From: Cyprinodon diabolis
Lineage: Eukaryota; Chordata; Actinopteri; Cyprinodontiformes; Cyprinodontidae
Length of the DNA: 64,000 bases
Reading direction: 5' to 3'
Assembly: GCA_030533445.1 (NCBI GenBank)
Contig: CM060083.1
Coordinates: 28,384,666 to 28,448,665 of the forward strand
The first letter of the stretch is position 1. Every line of letters begins with the position of its first letter. Made by a program: the position numbers and the translations under genes. This document shows, piece by piece, positions 36,391-46,987 of the stretch. The notes below the pieces were generated by a model. It ran no database searches and had not been told where the DNA came from. It saw nothing but the letters and a program-made list of their open reading frames with translations.

Positions 36391-36627
36391 TCTTTGTTCT
36401 GTCTCCTATATATACTGTCCCTGTGCAGTTCCTCAGTGCTGGTTCCTATTTTTTTTCCTGGCTCCTCATGTATGTTTTCCCTGATGTCGCCTAGTTTCAG
36501 TTTTTTTTCTATATTTGTAATTTTTGATTTCTGACTGAATTGCTTCAATAAATCTCCAAAACTCTCCTCTGCCTCCTCACCTCTGCAATTGGGTCCTCAA
36601 AAACCTCAATCCAACTGTGACAATGTG

Positions 36628-36936
36628 CATATATAAAATTTCTAATTTAATTTAAAATCTTTGTTGTCTTATAATTGTCATGGTGCTCTTCATGTACACC
36701 TTGTATTTATTCATTGAACATGTGAATATATATTCAGTACTTAACGTAGGTTTACTTGTCTGTGTGTACCAACTAATCACCAAAACATTCCTCATATGCT
36801 ATACAGCACTTCTTGGCTTTAAAGTATTTCTAATTCTGATTAAAATAAGATTTTTTTATTGAAGACCCACACATTTACAGCCTGCAGCTTATGATTTAAA
36901 AAAATTGAGTTGCTCTAAAACGATACCATGTGGAAC
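36628..36936. other. AT-rich stretch, nothing recognised
   Basis: A 60-codon hydrophobic frame (36680-36862) has no supporting motif. Confidence 0.5.
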
Positions 36937-36938
36937 TA

Positions 36939-38550
36939 CAGGTGCTGGTCATAAAATTAGAATATCATGAAAAAGTAGATTGATTTCAGTAATTCCATTT
37001 AAAAAGTGAAACTTGTATATTATATTCATACATTACATACAAACTCATATATTTCAGATGTTTATTTTGTTTAATTTTGATGATTACAAATGACAACAAA
37101 TGAAAATCTCAAATTCATCATATCAGAAAATTAGAATATTGTGAAAAGGTTCAAAATTGATGGCCCCTGGTGCCACACTCTAATCAGCTAATTAACTCAA
37201 ACCACCTGCAAAAGCCTTTAAATGGTCTTTCAGTCTAGTTCTATAGGCTACACAATCATGGGGAAGACTGCTGACTTGACAGTTGTCCAAAAGACGACCA
37301 TTGACACCTTGCACAGGGAGGGCAAGACACAAAAGGTCATCGCTAAAGAGGCTGGCTGTTCACAGAGCTCAGTGTCCAAGCACATTAATAGAGAGGCGAA
37401 GGGAAGGAAAAGATGTGGTCGAAAAAAGTGTACAAGCAAGAGAGATAACCGCACCCTGGAGAGGATTGTGAAACAAAACCCATTCAAAAATGTGGGGGAG
37501 ATTCACAAAGAGTGGACTGCAGCTGGAGTGAGTGCTTCAAGAACCACCACACACAGACGTATGAAAGACATGGGTTTCTGCTGTCGCATTCCTTGTGTCA
37601 AGCCACTCTTGAACCACAGACAGCGTCAGAAGCGTCTTGCCTGGGCTAAAGAGAAACAGGACTGGACTGCTGGTGAGTGGTCCAAAGTCATGTTCTCTGA
37701 TGAAAGTAAATTTTGCATTTCCTTTGGAAATCAAGGTCCCAGAGTCTGGAGGAAAAGAAGAGAGGCACTTCATCCACGTTGCTTGAAGTCCAGTGTAAAG
37801 TTTCCACAGTCAGTGATGGTTTGGGGTGCCATGTCATCTGCTGGTGTTGGTCCATTGTGTTTTCTGAGGTCCAGGGTCAACGCAGCCACATACCAGGAAG
37901 TTTTAGAGCACTTCATGCTTCCTGCAGCTGACCAACTTTTTGGAGATGCAGATTTCATTTTCCAACAGGACTTGGCACCTGCACACAGTGCCAAAGCTAC
38001 CAGTACCTGGTTGAAGGACCATGGTATCCCTGTTCTTAATTGGCCAGCAAACTCTCCTGACCTTAACCCCATAGAAAATCTATGGGGTATTGTGAAGAAG
38101 AAGATGCAATACACCAGACCCAACAATTCAGAAGAGCTAAAAGCCACTATTAGAGCAACCTGGGCTATCATAACACCTGAGCAGTGCCACAGACTGATCG
38201 ACTCCATGCCACGCCGCATTGCTGCAGTAATACAGGCCAAAGGAGGCCCAACTAAATACTGAGTGCTGTACATGCTCATACTTTTCATGTTCATACTTTT
38301 CAGTTGGCCAACATTTCTATAAATCCTTTGTTTTTATTGGTCTTCAGTAATATTCTAATTTTCTGATATGATGAATTTGAGATTTTCATTTGTTGTCATT
38401 TGTAATCATCAAAATTAAACAAAATAAACATCTGAAATATATGAGTTTGTATGTAATGTATGAATATAATATACAAGTTTCACTTTTTAAATGGAATTAC
38501 TGAAATCAATCTACTTTTTCATGATATTCTAATTTTATGACTAGCACCTG
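36939..38550 (+). mobile_element. Apparently complete Tc1 transposon with 202-bp inverted repeats
   Basis: A 1,612-bp element flanked by TA (36937-36938 and 38551-38552). The terminal inverted repeats (36939-37140 and 38349-38550) begin CAGGTGCTGGTCATAAAATT. By eye they are identical over 202 bp except one G/A difference at position 10. The enclosed transposase is open from ATG to stop. This combination indicates a very recent insertion and possibly a source copy. Confidence 0.97.
37258..38262 (+). CDS. Tc1 transposase, uninterrupted, DD34E
   Basis: A 334-residue transposase that would bind the terminal repeats and cut and paste the element at TA sites in the nucleus. The N terminus (MGKTADLTVVQKTTIDTLHR) begins the first helix-turn-helix; AGCSQSSVSKHI is its recognition part. 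A second, homeodomain-like helix-turn-helix follows at about residues 70-115, with a GRKK-type basic link between them. Catalytic blocks are VMFSDESKF, IFQQDLAPAHSA and [11 protein letters not shown], giving Asp, Asp and Glu in DD34E spacing. The end, AKGGPTKY, is the usual Tc1 C terminus and the length is full. ATG 37258 is chosen because the frame upstream runs into the terminal-repeat side without Tc1-like sequence. Activity is inferred, not shown. Confidence 0.95.
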   Translation: MGKTADLTVVQKTTIDTLHREGKTQKVIAKEAGCSQSSVSKHINREAKGRKRCGRKKCTSKRDNRTLERIVKQNPFKNVGEIHKEWTAAGVSASRTTTHRRMKDMGFCCRIPCVKPLLNHRQRQKRLAWAKEKQDWTAGEWSKVMFSDESKFCISFGNQGPRVWRKRREALHPRCLKSSVKFPQSVMVWGAMSSAGVGPLCFLRSRVNAATYQEVLEHFMLPAADQLFGDADFIFQQDLAPAHSAKATSTWLKDHGIPVLNWPANSPDLNPIENLWGIVKKKMQYTRPNNSEELKATIRATWAIITPEQCHRLIDSMPRRIAAVIQAKGGPTKY

Positions 38551-38552
38551 TA

Positions 38553-39650
38553 TATGCATACATGACAACTGTAGCATTTCTTAGGCAAAATGGAAAATCA
38601 TTTGTAAAATTTTGATTAAAGACTTAAAAAACTACCCTAATGAACTCAACAGGAAAACACTTTAAACACAAACACTTTATTTCAGAAAATTACCAATAGT
38701 AAACACTGTCTGTTTCCTGTTTCTTAAATAGGTCTCTAACTAGAGGACTGCAGGTAAACTAAACTAAACTAAAAACAATTGTTTCTTAAAAGCATACGGT
38801 TAATAATGTCAAAGGCAGCAGAGAAATCTAGAAAAGCCCATATCTACTTTTTTACTTATCCATTTCTGTGAGCCCATATAGTTATTTGTATCAGACTGGT
38901 TTCTGTAGAAAAGATGAGCCATATGCATGTTAAAAACAAATTTTAAAAATTGTTTTTCAAAAACTATTTATCTAGAGGTTGTTTGCGTATATCCAAATAA
39001 CTCCAATTTAATATTTTCTTTTCTCCTGTCATTGAATTAATATTTTAACTCTTGCAAATATTCTTCAATTTTACAGTTGTTACAATTTTACAGTTGAGTT
39101 TACTTTACAAAACAGTATTTGAAGTTCTAAAGTTTAAGTTTACTTTGCAGTAATATATTGTCCATATTTATTTCCACCACGAGCCAAAGTTATTACAACA
39201 TAATAGACTATTTATCCTCCTGCAGCACATTCTATGCTAAATCATTGCTCTATTTGTATATGTAACCATATGCTTAATTTTGGCAGGTGAATTAAATCAT
39301 GTTAACTTCTGACCTGAAGACGTCTCAGCATGTGTTTATGATTAAATTATAAAGAGTTTATGATATGGAAATGCCATAAAACAGGGTGGATTTTTCATAG
39401 ATTTTCTGGGGCCTTTGTTCTTGAAATAGATTACGACAAAGGGAACCTGATATACTGTATATCTCTATCCTGGATCAGGAATATTTAGATTTTCAAAACA
39501 ATGCTGCTTTTTTATTTTAAATTTATATATGAATGTCTCCTTGACTTCTTTTCTTATGAAGAAACATAAAATCAGTCAACCATTTTACTGTTTATTGCTG
39601 CATACATACATATATAAATATATATATACACATACATATGTATACATATA
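38553..39650. other. AT-rich intergenic stretch
   Basis: No supported gene. TA/CA-rich sequence begins near 39600. Confidence 0.5.
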
Positions 39651-39682
39651 TGTGTATATGTGTCAGCATATACACATATATA

Positions 39683-40852
39683 CACTCACCGGTCACTTTA
39701 TTAGGTACCCCATGCTAGTAACGGGTACGACCCCCTTTTGCCTTCAGAACTGCCTCAATTCTTCGTGGCATAGATTCAACAAGGTGCTGGAAGCATTCCT
39801 CAGGGAGTTTGGTCCATATTGACATGATGGCATCACACAGTTCATGATGCGAATCTCCCGTTCCACCACATCCAAAAGATGCTCTATTGGATTGAGATCT
39901 GGTGACTGTGGAGGCCATTTGAGTACAGTGAACTCATGGTCATGTTCAAGAAACCAGTCTGAGATGATTCCAGCTTTATGACATGGCGCATTATCCTGCT
40001 GAAAGTAGCCATCAGAAGTTGGGTACATTGTCGTCATAAAGGGATGGACATGGTCAGCAACAATACTCAGGTAGGCTGTGGCGTTGCAACGATGCTCAAT
40101 TGGTAACAAGGGGCCCAAAGAGTGCCAAGAAAATATTCCCCTCACCATGACACCACCACCACCAGCCTGTACCGTTGATACAAGGCAGGATGGATCCATG
40201 CTTTCATGTTGTACACGCCAAATTCTGACCCTACCATCCGAATGTCGCAGCAGAAATTGAGACTCATCAGACCAGGCAACGTTTTTCCAATCTTCTATTG
40301 TCCAATTTCGATGAGCTTGTGCAAATTGTGGCCTCAGTTTCCTGTTCTTAGCTGAAAGGAGTGGCACCCGGTGTGGTCTTCTGCTGCTGTAGCCCATCTG
40401 CCTGTGCGTTCAGAGATGCTCTTCTGCCCACCTTGGTGGTTATTTGAGTCACTGTTGCCCTTCTATCAGCTCGAACCAGTCTGGCCATTCTCCTCTGACC
40501 TCTGGCATCAACAAGGCATTTCCGCCCACAGAACTGCTGCTCACTGGATGTTTTTTCTTTTTCGGACCATTCTCTGTAAACCCTAGAGATGGTTGTGCGT
40601 GAAAATCCCAGTAGATCAGCAGTTTCGGAAATACTCAGACCAACCCTTCTGGCACCAACAATCATGCCACGTTCAAAGTCACTTAAATCACCTTTTTTCC
40701 CCATACTGATGCTCGGTTTGAGCTGCAGGAGATTGTCTTGACCATGTCTACATGCCTAAATGCACTGAGTTGCCGCCATGTGATTGGCTGCTTAGAAATT
40801 AAGTGTTAACGAGCAGTTGGACAGGTGTACCTAATAAAGTGGCCGGTGAGTG
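39683..40852 (-). mobile_element. Tc1-like transposon with short terminal repeats
   Basis: A 1,170-bp element flanked by TA (39681-39682 and 40853-40854). The ends are about 27-bp inverted repeats beginning CACTCACCGGTCACTTTATT on the left, with one C/T difference and a terminal mismatch on the right. The minus-strand transposase is broken by two frameshifts. Both flanks carry the same roughly 25-bp sequence TATGTGTCAGC(A/G)TATACACAT, far longer than the TA duplication. Confidence 0.93.
39715..40704 (-). pseudogene. Tc1-like transposase, two frameshifts
   Basis: Starts at 40704 (MGKKGDLSDFERGMIVGARR) with a helix-turn-helix ending SRTTISRVYREW. The first frame break is near 40380-40400, after ATVTQITTKV. 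The middle frame carries VAWSDESQFLL, YFQQDNAPCHKA and [11 protein letters not shown] with the Asp, Asp and Glu in place. A second shift near 39850-39870 moves the C terminus to another frame, ending SMPRRIEAVLKAKGGRTRY at 39715. All catalytic residues are present, so only the indels disable it. Confidence 0.92.
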
Positions 40853-40876
40853 TATATGTGTCAGCGTATACACATA

Positions 40877-42124
40877 CACTATATTGCCAAAAGTATTTGC
40901 TCACCTGCCTTGACTCACATATGAGCTTAAGTGACATCCCGTTCCTAATCCATAGGGTTCAATATGACGTCGGTCCACCCTTTGCAGCTAGAACAGCTTC
41001 AACTCTTCTGGGAAGGCTGTCCACAAGGTTTAGGAGTGTGTTTATGGGAATTTTTGACCATTCTTCCAGAAGCGCATTTGTGAGGTCGCACACTGATGTT
41101 GGACGAGAAGGCCTGGCTCTCAGTCTCCGCTCTAATTCATCCCAAAGGTGTTCTATCGGGTTGAGGTCAGGACTCTGTGCAGGCCAGTCAAGTTCATCCA
41201 CACCAGACTCTGTCATCCATGTCTTTATGGACCTTGCTTTGTGCACTGGTGCACAGTCATGTTGGAAGAGGAAGGGGCCAGCTCCAAACTGTTCCCACAA
41301 AGTTGGGAGCATGGAATTGTCCAAAATGTCTTGGTATGCTGAAGCATTCAGAGTTCCTTTCACTGGAACTAAGGGGCCAAGCCCAGCTCCTGAAAAACAA
41401 CCCCACACCATAATCCCCCCTCCACCAAACTTTACACTTGGCACAATGCAGTCAGACAAGTACCGTTCTCCTGGCAACCGCCAAACCCAGACCCGTCCAT
41501 CAGATTGCCAGATGGAGAAGCGCGATTCGTCACTCCAGAGAACGCGTCTCCACTGCTCTAGAGTCCAGTGGCGGCGTGCTTTACACCACCGCATCCGACG
41601 CTTTGCATTGCACTTGGTTATGTATGGCTTGGATGCAGCTGCTCGACCATGGAAACCCATTCCATGAAGCTCTCTGCGCACTGTTCTTGAGCTAATCTGA
41701 AGGCCACATGAAGTTTGGAGGTCTGTAGTGATTGACTCTGCAGAAAGTTGGCGACCTCTTCGCACTATGCGCTTCAGCATCCGCTGACCCCGCTCCGTCA
41801 GTTTACGTGGCCTACCACTTCGTGGCTGAGTTGCTGTCGTTCCCAAACACTTCCATTTTCTTATAATACAGCTGACAGTTGACTGTGGAATATTTAGGAG
41901 CGAGGAAATTTCACGACTGGATTTGTTGCACAGGTGGCATCCTATCACAGTTCCACGCTGGAATTCACTGAGCTCCTGAGAGCGACCCATTCTTTCACAA
42001 ATGTTTGTAAAAACAGTCTGCATGCCTAGGTGCTTGAATTTATACACCTGTGGCCATGGAAGTGATTGGAACACCTGATTCCAATAATTTGGATGGGTGA
42101 GCAAATACTTTTGGCAATATAGTG
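40877..42124 (-). mobile_element. Apparently intact Tc1-like transposon
   Basis: A 1,248-bp element flanked by TA (40875-40876 and 42125-42126). The ends are inverted repeats beginning CACTATATTGCCAAAAGTAT, about 29 bp. The transposase on the minus strand is open throughout. It starts only 22 bp after the end of the previous Tc1 copy. The right flank is a long TA repeat, a natural target for TA-specific insertion. Confidence 0.95.
40959..41990 (-). CDS. Tc1-like transposase, uninterrupted
   Basis: A 343-residue transposase from ATG at 41988-41990 ([20 protein letters not shown]). First helix-turn-helix ends [13 protein letters not shown], followed by the basic link [13 protein letters not shown] and a second helix-turn-helix to about residue 120. 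Catalytic blocks are [24 protein letters not shown] and [11 protein letters not shown] (DD34E). The C terminus [10 protein letters not shown] is typical and the length is full. The same frame happens to stay open upstream through the terminal repeat and the TA microsatellite to 42269, but that part is Tyr/Ile repeat and not a plausible N terminus. Confidence 0.94.
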   Translation of the reverse strand: MGRSQELSEFQRGTVIGCHLCNKSSREISSLLNIPQSTVSCIIRKWKCLGTTATQPRSGRPRKLTERGQRMLKRIVRRGRQLSAESITTDLQTSCGLQISSRTVRRELHGMGFHGRAAASKPYITKCNAKRRMRWCKARRHWTLEQWRRVLWSDESRFSIWQSDGRVWVWRLPGERYLSDCIVPSVKFGGGGIMVWGCFSGAGLGPLVPVKGTLNASAYQDILDNSMLPTLWEQFGAGPFLFQHDCAPVHKARSIKTWMTESGVDELDWPAQSPDLNPIEHLWDELERRLRARPSRPTSVCDLTNALLEEWSKIPINTLLNLVDSLPRRVEAVLAAKGGPTSY

Positions 42125-42700
<576 letters not shown>

Positions 42701-42705
42701 GTGAA

Positions 42706-43121
42706 TGTTAGAGTGATAATTATAAAATTATTGTGTGGACATATGAAACATTGAAAGAAAGAGGATGCTACATGTCTATCCTGTGAATCAACCTGAAGGG
42801 TCATAAACTTTTATGACCTCCAGTCAGAATCACACGGTTGTGTGACTTCCATCCAGCCAGATGGTCAATTTACACTATCTTGTTACCTGCATCCCCCCAG
42901 ATAATCATTACTGGGTCTTCTGTTTAAGGCACACCCTACTATGTTGTAAACTGTTAATAAAAAGGCTTTGCTATGAAGGGATCTGTGTGAGAAGGTGCTG
43001 GTTTTCCGAGCCAGCAGCTTCTCTCCACTCTGCAGACGCTGACGTCACAAAACCCTGTCTCTGTGTTGATTATTTCCTCTTAATCTTTTAAACTCACATT
43101 TCTCTGGATTAAAACCCAACA
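42706..43121 (+). repeat. ERV 5' LTR
   Basis: 416 bp, begins TGTTAGAGTG and ends ACCCAACA, with a polyadenylation signal in GTTAATAAAAAGG near 42952-42964. Confidence 0.95.
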
Positions 43122-43125
43122 TTTT

Positions 43126-43144
43126 TGGTGCTAAAACTCCGGGA
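43126..43144 (+). promoter_or_regulatory. ERV primer-binding site, phenylalanine tRNA-like
   Basis: Starts TGGTGC four bases after the LTR and continues AAAAC and CCGGGA, resembling the complement of the tRNA-Phe 3' end with a few mismatches. Assignment is tentative. Confidence 0.55.
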
Positions 43145-43736
43145 GTCAAGATCCAATTGTCCAGGACCGTGCGGGACCAAGGCCAAGAAACTGTCGACAG
43201 CCGTCCACCCTTTGCCGGACGGAGCCAATACGTTGGTCCAGCCCTGCCCTGGACATCCTGGTGACGACTCAAGCTGAGGACTGATCTGCACAGAAAGGGT
43301 ACGCCTAAAGTTTTTTATCAAAAGCTGGTCTGGGACCATGTGAAAGCTATAACTAGTTGTAGTCGCTAGAATATTCGACAAACAGGGTTTGTTGTGAGAG
43401 ATCTGGGATCGGTATTCTGTGCGTTTTGGGTCTGGGACCCTCTGTGTGAAAGCTATAACTAGTTGTAGTCGCTAGAATATTTGAGGCCTTAGAATAGGTG
43501 TGTGTGACTGTGTGGGAGTGTGTCAGGAAACAATCAAACCTTTCAGGTTCTGTTGTTTCATATTAAAACAGCAGGGGTTAATACAGTACAACTCTTGTGG
43601 ATGCAGAGGCAAGAATTTCTCACCTGAAAAGGTAGAAGCAGAAATTACCACAACAGTGTTTGGGTGCTGTCCTGCTGAATAAACATCCAGTGCATAGAAT
43701 ACCCTAGGTGTTTGTACTGGACTAAATTCTTTAAAA

Positions 43737-44600
43737 ATGGGACAAGGTAGTAGTAAGAAGGAAATGCCAGGTGATGTTAGATGGATGGTGGCGTGTTGTG
43801 GTGGTGACCTAGAGTTTGCCAGAAAGTGGATTGAGAAGGAGGACTGGGATGGAAAGTTGAGAGTTGAGCCGCTGACGAAGATTCAGCAGAAGGTGGAGAT
43901 GAAGTTGGTGTATAAATCAAAAAGAAAACAAGCTAAATAAAGAAAAGAATTACAAGAGTTAAATAAGTGGATTATGCAAGCAAAAAATAGGGAAAGCCAA
44001 ATACAACAGAAGAAGGATAGAAAAAAAGCTACAATTGCTGCTGTAAAAGTTAAAGCTGATGAAGAAACTGTTGTATCCCGTATGCTTCCTCAATATCCTG
44101 ACCCTAATCAAATTCAAGGGGGTGATGGGGTTCAAGCAGTGGCATCAGCTGCGCAGGAAGGTGGACATAAACCCCATCACGGTGAATAGGAACACAGCCA
44201 TGCCACTGTTCCTCCTCCAGTAGTCCCACCATCGCATAATGATATTGGAGGAGCAGGAGCAAGCCCCCTGTCCATATCTTCCTCTGTGGGTGGTATGGAA
44301 CTCAGTGCCCCTGACCCTTGTGAGCATGAATTAAGAAAATCAAAAAGGGATGTGAAGCTTAATTCAAAGTATTACAAAAATGATTATCAAATAGAGGCTT
44401 GTAAAAAAGGCCCATCTGCCCCTATTTATCCAAGATTGGCTGAATTAAAAAAACAAGAACAGGACCAAGATCCTGGGGGGGGCATGTGCTTTTTCATTGT
44501 TAGAGGTGGCCAACCCTCATTATGGTCAACGCACGGGACCCCAAGATAATGACCCACATTCTTGTGTATAGGCCATGGACAGATGCAGAGATGCAGACTG
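43737..44600 (+). pseudogene. ERV gag remnant
   Basis: Begins with ATG at 43737. The second codon is Gly, followed by Ser and Lys residues, fitting an N-myristoylated matrix protein. The frame is stopped at 43938-43940; further pieces follow (43974-44189 and 44286-44549) with polar, Lys/Gln-rich sequence. Near 44550-44600 a short motif ([10 protein letters not shown]) fits the start of a gammaretrovirus-type capsid. Several stops and shifts interrupt it, and most of capsid and all of nucleocapsid are missing. Confidence 0.75.
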
Positions 44601-45094
44601 CCTGTCAAGGTTTACCTCCAGCCAGACAGAACCCAGTTAAATGGTCCGAGGATGTTAAAAATAGATTGGGAAAATTCATGGCAGAAACAGGAAAGCCATG
44701 GCCAGAGTGTTTGCACTTGGTAAAATTACTCATGAGGATTATTCCAACATCTGATGGTTTGACCCCTTTTGAGATAGTGAATGGGAGACCTTTTGTTCTA
44801 CCTCTATGGGAAGGACAGCCATGGGCAGAAAAAGAACAAGATGACATTGACCCGCTAACTAAGTGGATGCTGAAGCTTTTCAGCGACAAAACTGTTTGGA
44901 AAACATGTAATCTGCCTAGTGCTTTTGTTTCCCCACAGGAAGGCCTGAAGCCTGGAGACCGAGTGCTGATTAAAATCATCAAAAGGAAAACTTGGAAAGC
45001 TCCGAGGGGGGAAGGACCCTACATAGTGCAACTAACAACCCCCACTGCTGTGAAAATCCAGGAAAGAGACACTTGGATCCACCAGAGTCATTGA
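44522..45094 (+). pseudogene. ERV capsid-integrase fusion produced by internal deletion
   Basis: A 190-codon open frame whose first third is capsid-like. From roughly 44660 it is the C-terminal part of a retroviral integrase: end of the catalytic core ([12 protein letters not shown], about 44758-44793), then the C-terminal beta-barrel domain ([15 protein letters not shown], about 44952-44996). Everything between, namely the rest of gag, protease, reverse transcriptase, RNase H and the integrase active site, has been lost, with the frame kept open by chance. It stops at 45092-45094, inside the region where the env frame begins. Confidence 0.8.
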
Positions 45095-45165
45095 CCACTC
45101 GTCTCAACGCTGGTGAAGAAAACAACCTAACCCAGTCCTTTAGAGTCCTAGTTAATGGGTGTTTC

Positions 45166-46710
45166 ATGGAAGAGCTGATGAAGATGGAAAAACTAATGAC
45201 GTTCTGCTGCCTGGTGGTGACCGTTGGAGTGGTGTTTCTAGGGACTCAAACTGACTGTCTGAAACAAAGGAAGAGCAGGATGATTTTTGATGGATCCACA
45301 GAAAGTCATCCATACGGTGCCAATATGTGGTGGCAACATGCCAAACATGTTGCTGAAGATTTGAACAAAACAGACTGTTATGTTTGTACTCATATGCCTA
45401 CTTCTACCATTCAGACTGTCTATGCATACAATATGTCTGAACGTCAAACTTACTGCCTATTGGCTCTTTCAACTCATCCAGGAATCGGTGTTATTCATTC
45501 TAAAGCGAATTTCTCACAACCACTAAAGATTTCAACTAGTCCTATATTGGGCCTGCCATGTACTGCACATAAGGATGCCACAGTGATACCACAGGTTTCA
45601 ATCCCAATTTCCACACACGTCATGATAGTAAGCGAAATATTCCCTGTGTGTGTAGAAGGTAATGGCAGCGTTTCAGTGGGCAATATTCCAAAAGGAAGAT
45701 GTAATGCTACTTATTCTTTCTGCCCATATATAAATGAAACTGCATGTTTGGCCTGCGAGAAAAATAAAACCTGTCGTACCAGTACCCCAGACAGGACGAC
45801 TCAATGTGCAAAAAACCATTCCCATGCCATAGCAAACACCAGATGCTCTTTATTAGTGCCTTCACCGCTAGGAACTCGCACCTTGGCAGATTGGTACTAT
45901 GTCTGCGGCCATAAAGCTCACCCAGCTTTGCCTGCTGGATGGGGGGGTCGTTGCACTCTGGCACTAGTGTCAGATCGCACCATGGTCATGGAAAAAGTTG
46001 AGCAACACCCCTATCATTTCCACCTACAAAAAAGGGAAGCTGAGAAAGACACAGGAATCAATTTCCCAGCATCACACTGGGGTGTGACCACAGACACAGG
46101 AGTACCCATGGAATTCAGGATATGGGGGTGGGGACCTAAAGTCCTGCAAGGTATTTTTCCATGGGTGGGGATTGGAGAGGTTCGAGACCATGTTGAAATC
46201 AACAGAAATACCCTGATGAGACTAATAAACGCCACTGAGGATTTAGGACTAGCAATAAAACAGGAATTCAGCTATGTTAAGCAGACCCTCATTCAACACA
46301 GAATGGTAGTGGATCTGCTGACAGCCTCCCAAGAGGGTGTGTGTACTATTATTGGCCAGACATGTTGTACTTATATAACTAATGACACTAATGATGAAAA
46401 AATACAGATTGCTCTGGAGGAGTTGAAAGATCTAAAGAGGTATGTTAACCGTCACACTTCCGGTGCAGTTCCAGCACCATGGACAGTTGGGTTCACCATG
46501 GGATCATGGTGGCAGGTACTGATGAAGATAGCTTTACCATTTATAGGATTGTTAATCATATTTTTCCTTTTTATTTGTTGCTTAATACCATGCCTGCAAT
46601 CAATGATTCAGAAAATGATAGGAACCACTCTAATCCAATATTCAGCTATCACTTATGCTCAACTCCGCCGAGATGCTGATGAAGATAATGATGATGATGA
46701 AGCTGTGTAA
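45166..46710 (+). CDS. ERV envelope glycoprotein, open reading frame
   Basis: A 514-codon frame from the first in-frame ATG (45166). A hydrophobic signal peptide lies near 45184-45252. The surface part is Cys-rich with several N-glycosylation sequons. The transmembrane part holds a hydrophobic fusion-peptide-like stretch near 46150-46175, a heptad region, the CX6CC motif (46342-46368) preceded by an immunosuppressive-domain-like segment, a membrane anchor at about 46498-46596, and an acidic tail. This layout is the gammaretrovirus-type (class I) envelope. A classical furin site is not evident; only a Lys-Arg pair near 46030 is seen between the subunits. Upstream codons in the same frame lack an ATG. 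It is the only retroviral gene here without a visible lesion. Function is not shown. Confidence 0.88.
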   Translation: MEELMKMEKLMTFCCLVVTVGVVFLGTQTDCLKQRKSRMIFDGSTESHPYGANMWWQHAKHVAEDLNKTDCYVCTHMPTSTIQTVYAYNMSERQTYCLLALSTHPGIGVIHSKANFSQPLKISTSPILGLPCTAHKDATVIPQVSIPISTHVMIVSEIFPVCVEGNGSVSVGNIPKGRCNATYSFCPYINETACLACEKNKTCRTSTPDRTTQCAKNHSHAIANTRCSLLVPSPLGTRTLADWYYVCGHKAHPALPAGWGGRCTLALVSDRTMVMEKVEQHPYHFHLQKREAEKDTGINFPASHWGVTTDTGVPMEFRIWGWGPKVLQGIFPWVGIGEVRDHVEINRNTLMRLINATEDLGLAIKQEFSYVKQTLIQHRMVVDLLTASQEGVCTIIGQTCCTYITNDTNDEKIQIALEELKDLKRYVNRHTSGAVPAPWTVGFTMGSWWQVLMKIALPFIGLLIIFFLFICCLIPCLQSMIQKMIGTTLIQYSAITYAQLRRDADEDNDDDEAV

Positions 46711-46974
46711 TCTTTTACAGGGATAATGATCGCCTTCTCGGGAGGGGTCGGGTAGGAAATTTTTTTCTCTATTGGAGAGTTTTTGCCTACTCAAGGGACA
46801 TATTATTTTTAAAGTTTTTACATTCTTTTTTACATTTTTGCTTGAATTTTTCTTTTGATATTGTTGTGTTTTGCATATTAAACTTTGATTACTGAATTCC
46901 CTATCTGCAATGCATTCATGATGTATGTAGTGAAAATCTTTTTAGAAGTGCTATATGCTGATGTTTTTATGTAT

Positions 46975-46987
46975 AAGAGGAGGGAAA
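46975..46987 (+). promoter_or_regulatory. ERV polypurine tract
   Basis: AAGAGGAGGGAAA immediately before the 3' LTR, the plus-strand primer site. Confidence 0.85.

Larger units (their letters stand above)
35021..36622 (+). mobile_element. Solo LTR split by a Harbinger element
   Basis: The outer parts (35021-35201 and 36394-36622) together form a roughly 410-bp LTR beginning TGTCCGGGTT and ending CTGTGACA. It has a TATA-like CTATATATAC (about 36404) and AATAAA (about 36548). Flanks are ATGTA (35016-35020) and ATGTG (36623-36627), a 5-bp duplication with one mismatch. A Harbinger transposon (35202-36390) sits within it. Family is probably Ty3/gypsy, inferred from size and signals only. Confidence 0.75.

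Noticed and set aside
44992..45165. Upstream extension of the env frame
   Set aside because: No ATG in this part, and it overlaps the integrase C-terminal frame in another reading frame; the ATG at 45166 precedes the signal peptide.
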